Source: JBHHYU01 sp046757725 (lineage in GTDB: Bacteria > Desulfobacterota > Binatia > UBA9968). Taken from it: a stretch of 15,055 nt of DNA. Position numbers and translations under genes: made by a program. Position 1 is the first letter of the stretch. Every line of letters begins with the position of its first letter. The stretch is from contig JBHHYU010000077.1 in NCBI GenBank assembly GCA_046757725.1, forward strand, positions 1 through 15,055. Reading direction: 5' to 3'. Below the pieces are notes generated by a model, which was not told where the DNA came from, searched no databases, and saw nothing but the letters and a program-made list of their open reading frames with translations. Positions 13,533 through 15,055 of this stretch are shown piece after piece.

Positions 13533-14972
13533 GTGAAGAACCTAGACCTCGAAGACGTCACTATCGCTTCTCTCTCTCGGCAAATAAGGCGTGGAAGGAT
13601 TTCTCCGGTAGAGTTAATCAAGTCGTATCTGGAGAGAATCAGACGCTTGAATCCTATTCTCAATGCCTACGTAACCTTGACGGAAGAACAAGCTTTGGCA
13701 GACGCTGAAGCAGCTGAAAAAGAAATCAAGGACGGTAGATACCGTGGGCCGCTTCATGGAATACCGTTCTCTATAAAAGACAATCTGGCGACCAACGGAA
13801 TTAGAACGACAGCCGGTTCAAAGATCTTGGCGGACTGGGAACCGGATTTTGATGCTACTGTCGTGGCAAGACTTAAAGCGGCTGGAGCGGTTATTCTGGG
13901 AAAGACCAATATGCACGAATGGGCAAGTGGTGGCACGACGATCAACCCCTATTTTGGTACCACTCATAATCCATGGGACAGGAAGAGGATTTCCGGGGGA
14001 TCGAGCGGTGGTTCTGCCGCCGCGGTTGCTGCCGACCTCTGTTTGGGATCTATTGGCACGGACAATGCCGGGTCGGTCAGAAATCCCGCGGCCATGTGTG
14101 GTACGGTGGGTCTGAAGGCAACCTATGGGAGGGTAAGCTGTTTCGGTGGAGTCCCCGGGACCGGGGGATATTCCACAAATCACTTCGGCGTCCTCAGCAA
14201 GACGGTGGAGGATTCCGCCACTGTTTTAAAGGTCATAGCGGGATATGACCCGAAAGATCCGTTGAGTTCGGATGAACCGGTTCCCGACTACTCGAAAAGC
14301 ATTGGAAAGAAAATCAATGGTTTAAGAGCGGGTCTAATCAGGGGGTATTTCGACGACCTTATGATCGGTGATACGGGGAAGATTTTTGCGGAAGCCCTCC
14401 ATCTACTGGAGTTGCTTGGAATCAGATTAGAGGAAGTATCGATTCCCCATATGGATTGCATCCCGGCTGTCCAGAGTTGTACCAGCCGAGTAGAGAATGT
14501 CACGGCTCACGAACGTTATTTGAGAACAAGGCCACGAGATTACAGTCCGGAGTTGCTGTACAGGCATATTCACGCTCTCATGATTCCAGCCTCGACCTAC
14601 GTGAATGCCCAAAGGGCGAGACGAATCATTTGCCATGAGTTTGACGAGGCATTCGAGCAGGTGCAGGTCATAATTACTCCGGTATCGATCCCTGCTCCTA
14701 CCATCAGTGAATGCAAGCGGGGCTATATTAAGGTGCGGGGTGAGAAGATAGCGTTGAGGCAATCGTGGGGGAGTCTCTGGGGGTTGAGCACATTTCCCTT
14801 CAACACCACCGGACTCCCGGCGCTCACCGTGTGTTGCGGCTTTTCTGCGTCGGGCCTCCCCATCGGCCTGCAGATCGTAGCTGGGCCTTTTCAGGAGGGC
14901 CGGCTCTTTCAGGTTGCACACGCTTATGAACGGGCAGCCCAGTGGACTAACCGCAAGCCACCCCTGCCGTGA
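13533..14972 (+). CDS. Amidase-signature hydrolase (GatA/AtzE-like)
   Basis: This 479-residue enzyme is of the amidase signature family, which hydrolyses carboxamides with a Ser-cisSer-Lys triad. The triad is visible: Lys82 in SIKDN, cis-Ser157 in GGSSGGSAAAVAA, and nucleophile Ser181 in GTDNAGSVRNPAAMCG. Their spacings (75 and 24) equal those of GatA. The oxyanion loop has Asn-Ala-Gly-Ser rather than the common x-Gly-Gly-Ser; Ala here occurs in other amidases. The C-terminal half (TTGLPALTVCCG...GLPIGLQIVAGPFQEGRLFQVAHAYE) is typical. GTG start at 13533 with AGGA only a few nt upstream. A true GatA is possible, but a standalone pair with a short GatC-like protein and no gatB here points to a catabolic amidase such as a biuret- or urea-derivative hydrolase. 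Substrate unknown. Confidence 0.88.
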   Translation: MKNLDLEDVTIASLSRQIRRGRISPVELIKSYLERIRRLNPILNAYVTLTEEQALADAEAAEKEIKDGRYRGPLHGIPFSIKDNLATNGIRTTAGSKILADWEPDFDATVVARLKAAGAVILGKTNMHEWASGGTTINPYFGTTHNPWDRKRISGGSSGGSAAAVAADLCLGSIGTDNAGSVRNPAAMCGTVGLKATYGRVSCFGGVPGTGGYSTNHFGVLSKTVEDSATVLKVIAGYDPKDPLSSDEPVPDYSKSIGKKINGLRAGLIRGYFDDLMIGDTGKIFAEALHLLELLGIRLEEVSIPHMDCIPAVQSCTSRVENVTAHERYLRTRPRDYSPELLYRHIHALMIPASTYVNAQRARRIICHEFDEAFEQVQVIITPVSIPAPTISECKRGYIKVRGEKIALRQSWGSLWGLSTFPFNTTGLPALTVCCGFSASGLPIGLQIVAGPFQEGRLFQVAHAYERAAQWTNRKPPLP

Positions 14973-15037
14973 TATAGAGAGTATGGTTTGTATCGCTTGT
15001 GTTAGTCCGTTAGCTTAAAAATCGTGCCGAGAGTAGC

Positions 15038-15045
15038 GGAAGGAG
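15038..15045 (+). promoter_or_regulatory. Shine-Dalgarno-like sequence at the right edge
   Basis: GGAAGGAG ends 10 nt before the window edge, at the right distance for a gene starting just outside. It would continue the amidase operon in the same direction. No start codon is visible inside the window. Confidence 0.25.
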
Positions 15046-15055
15046 CAACCCCCTG

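Noticed and set aside
14427..14921. 164-codon minus-strand open frame inside the amidase gene
   Set aside because: It is antisense to the conserved C-terminal half of the amidase and has no ribosome-binding site or family pattern.

Overview
The window looks like chromosomal DNA of an environmental Gram-negative bacterium with roughly 50 % GC. The evidence is a periplasmic phosphate-binding protein, an AmpG-type muropeptide permease and secreted proteins with Sec signal peptides. I see no rRNA, tRNA, transposase, phage structural gene or CRISPR array. The species cannot be fixed; a Nitrospirota- or Methylomirabilota-like lineage is only a guess.

Layout. (1) 1-1078, minus strand: phosphate uptake. 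pstS has a Pho-box-like direct repeat upstream, and the first codons of a following gene (perhaps pstC) run off the left edge. (2) 1401-2699, plus strand: an AmpG-like MFS permease. (3) 2756-6425, minus strand: three genes read egtD, then a GH84 beta-N-acetylglucosaminidase, then a SenB-type selenosugar/thiosugar synthase. This is the most interesting part. EgtD makes hercynine, the betaine backbone of ergothioneine and selenoneine. SenB-family enzymes join selenophosphate to a sugar taken from a UDP-sugar such as UDP-GlcNAc. The third gene encodes a small, apparently cytoplasmic hexosaminidase. No SenA/EgtB-type sulfoxide/selenoxide synthase and no SelD/SenC is present here, so the cluster is either part of a split selenoneine pathway or a variant pathway with a GlcNAc-removing step.

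(4) 6856-8318: a small two-helix membrane protein (plus) converging on a DUF445 membrane protein (minus). (5) 8599-11702, plus strand: a secreted single-HKD phospholipase-D-like nuclease, an Nramp-related transporter that lacks the canonical metal-binding DPGN motif, and a bicupin protein. The bicupin gene has a good sigma70-like promoter and a long, highly foldable leader RNA: a 10-bp hairpin, then a three-way junction carrying a UUCG tetraloop arm. It could be an uncharacterised cis-regulatory RNA. (6) 12029-12823, minus strand: a long coiled-coil protein with a basic tail. (7) 13332-14972, plus strand: a 62-residue GatC/AtzG-like protein directly followed by an amidase-signature hydrolase with an intact Ser-cisSer-Lys triad, probably a two-subunit amidase.

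The regions look functionally separate. A possible common thread in 1.4-6.4 kb is GlcNAc chemistry: muropeptide import, a GlcNAcase and a UDP-GlcNAc-using synthase. All family calls rest on reading motifs by eye; no database search was run.
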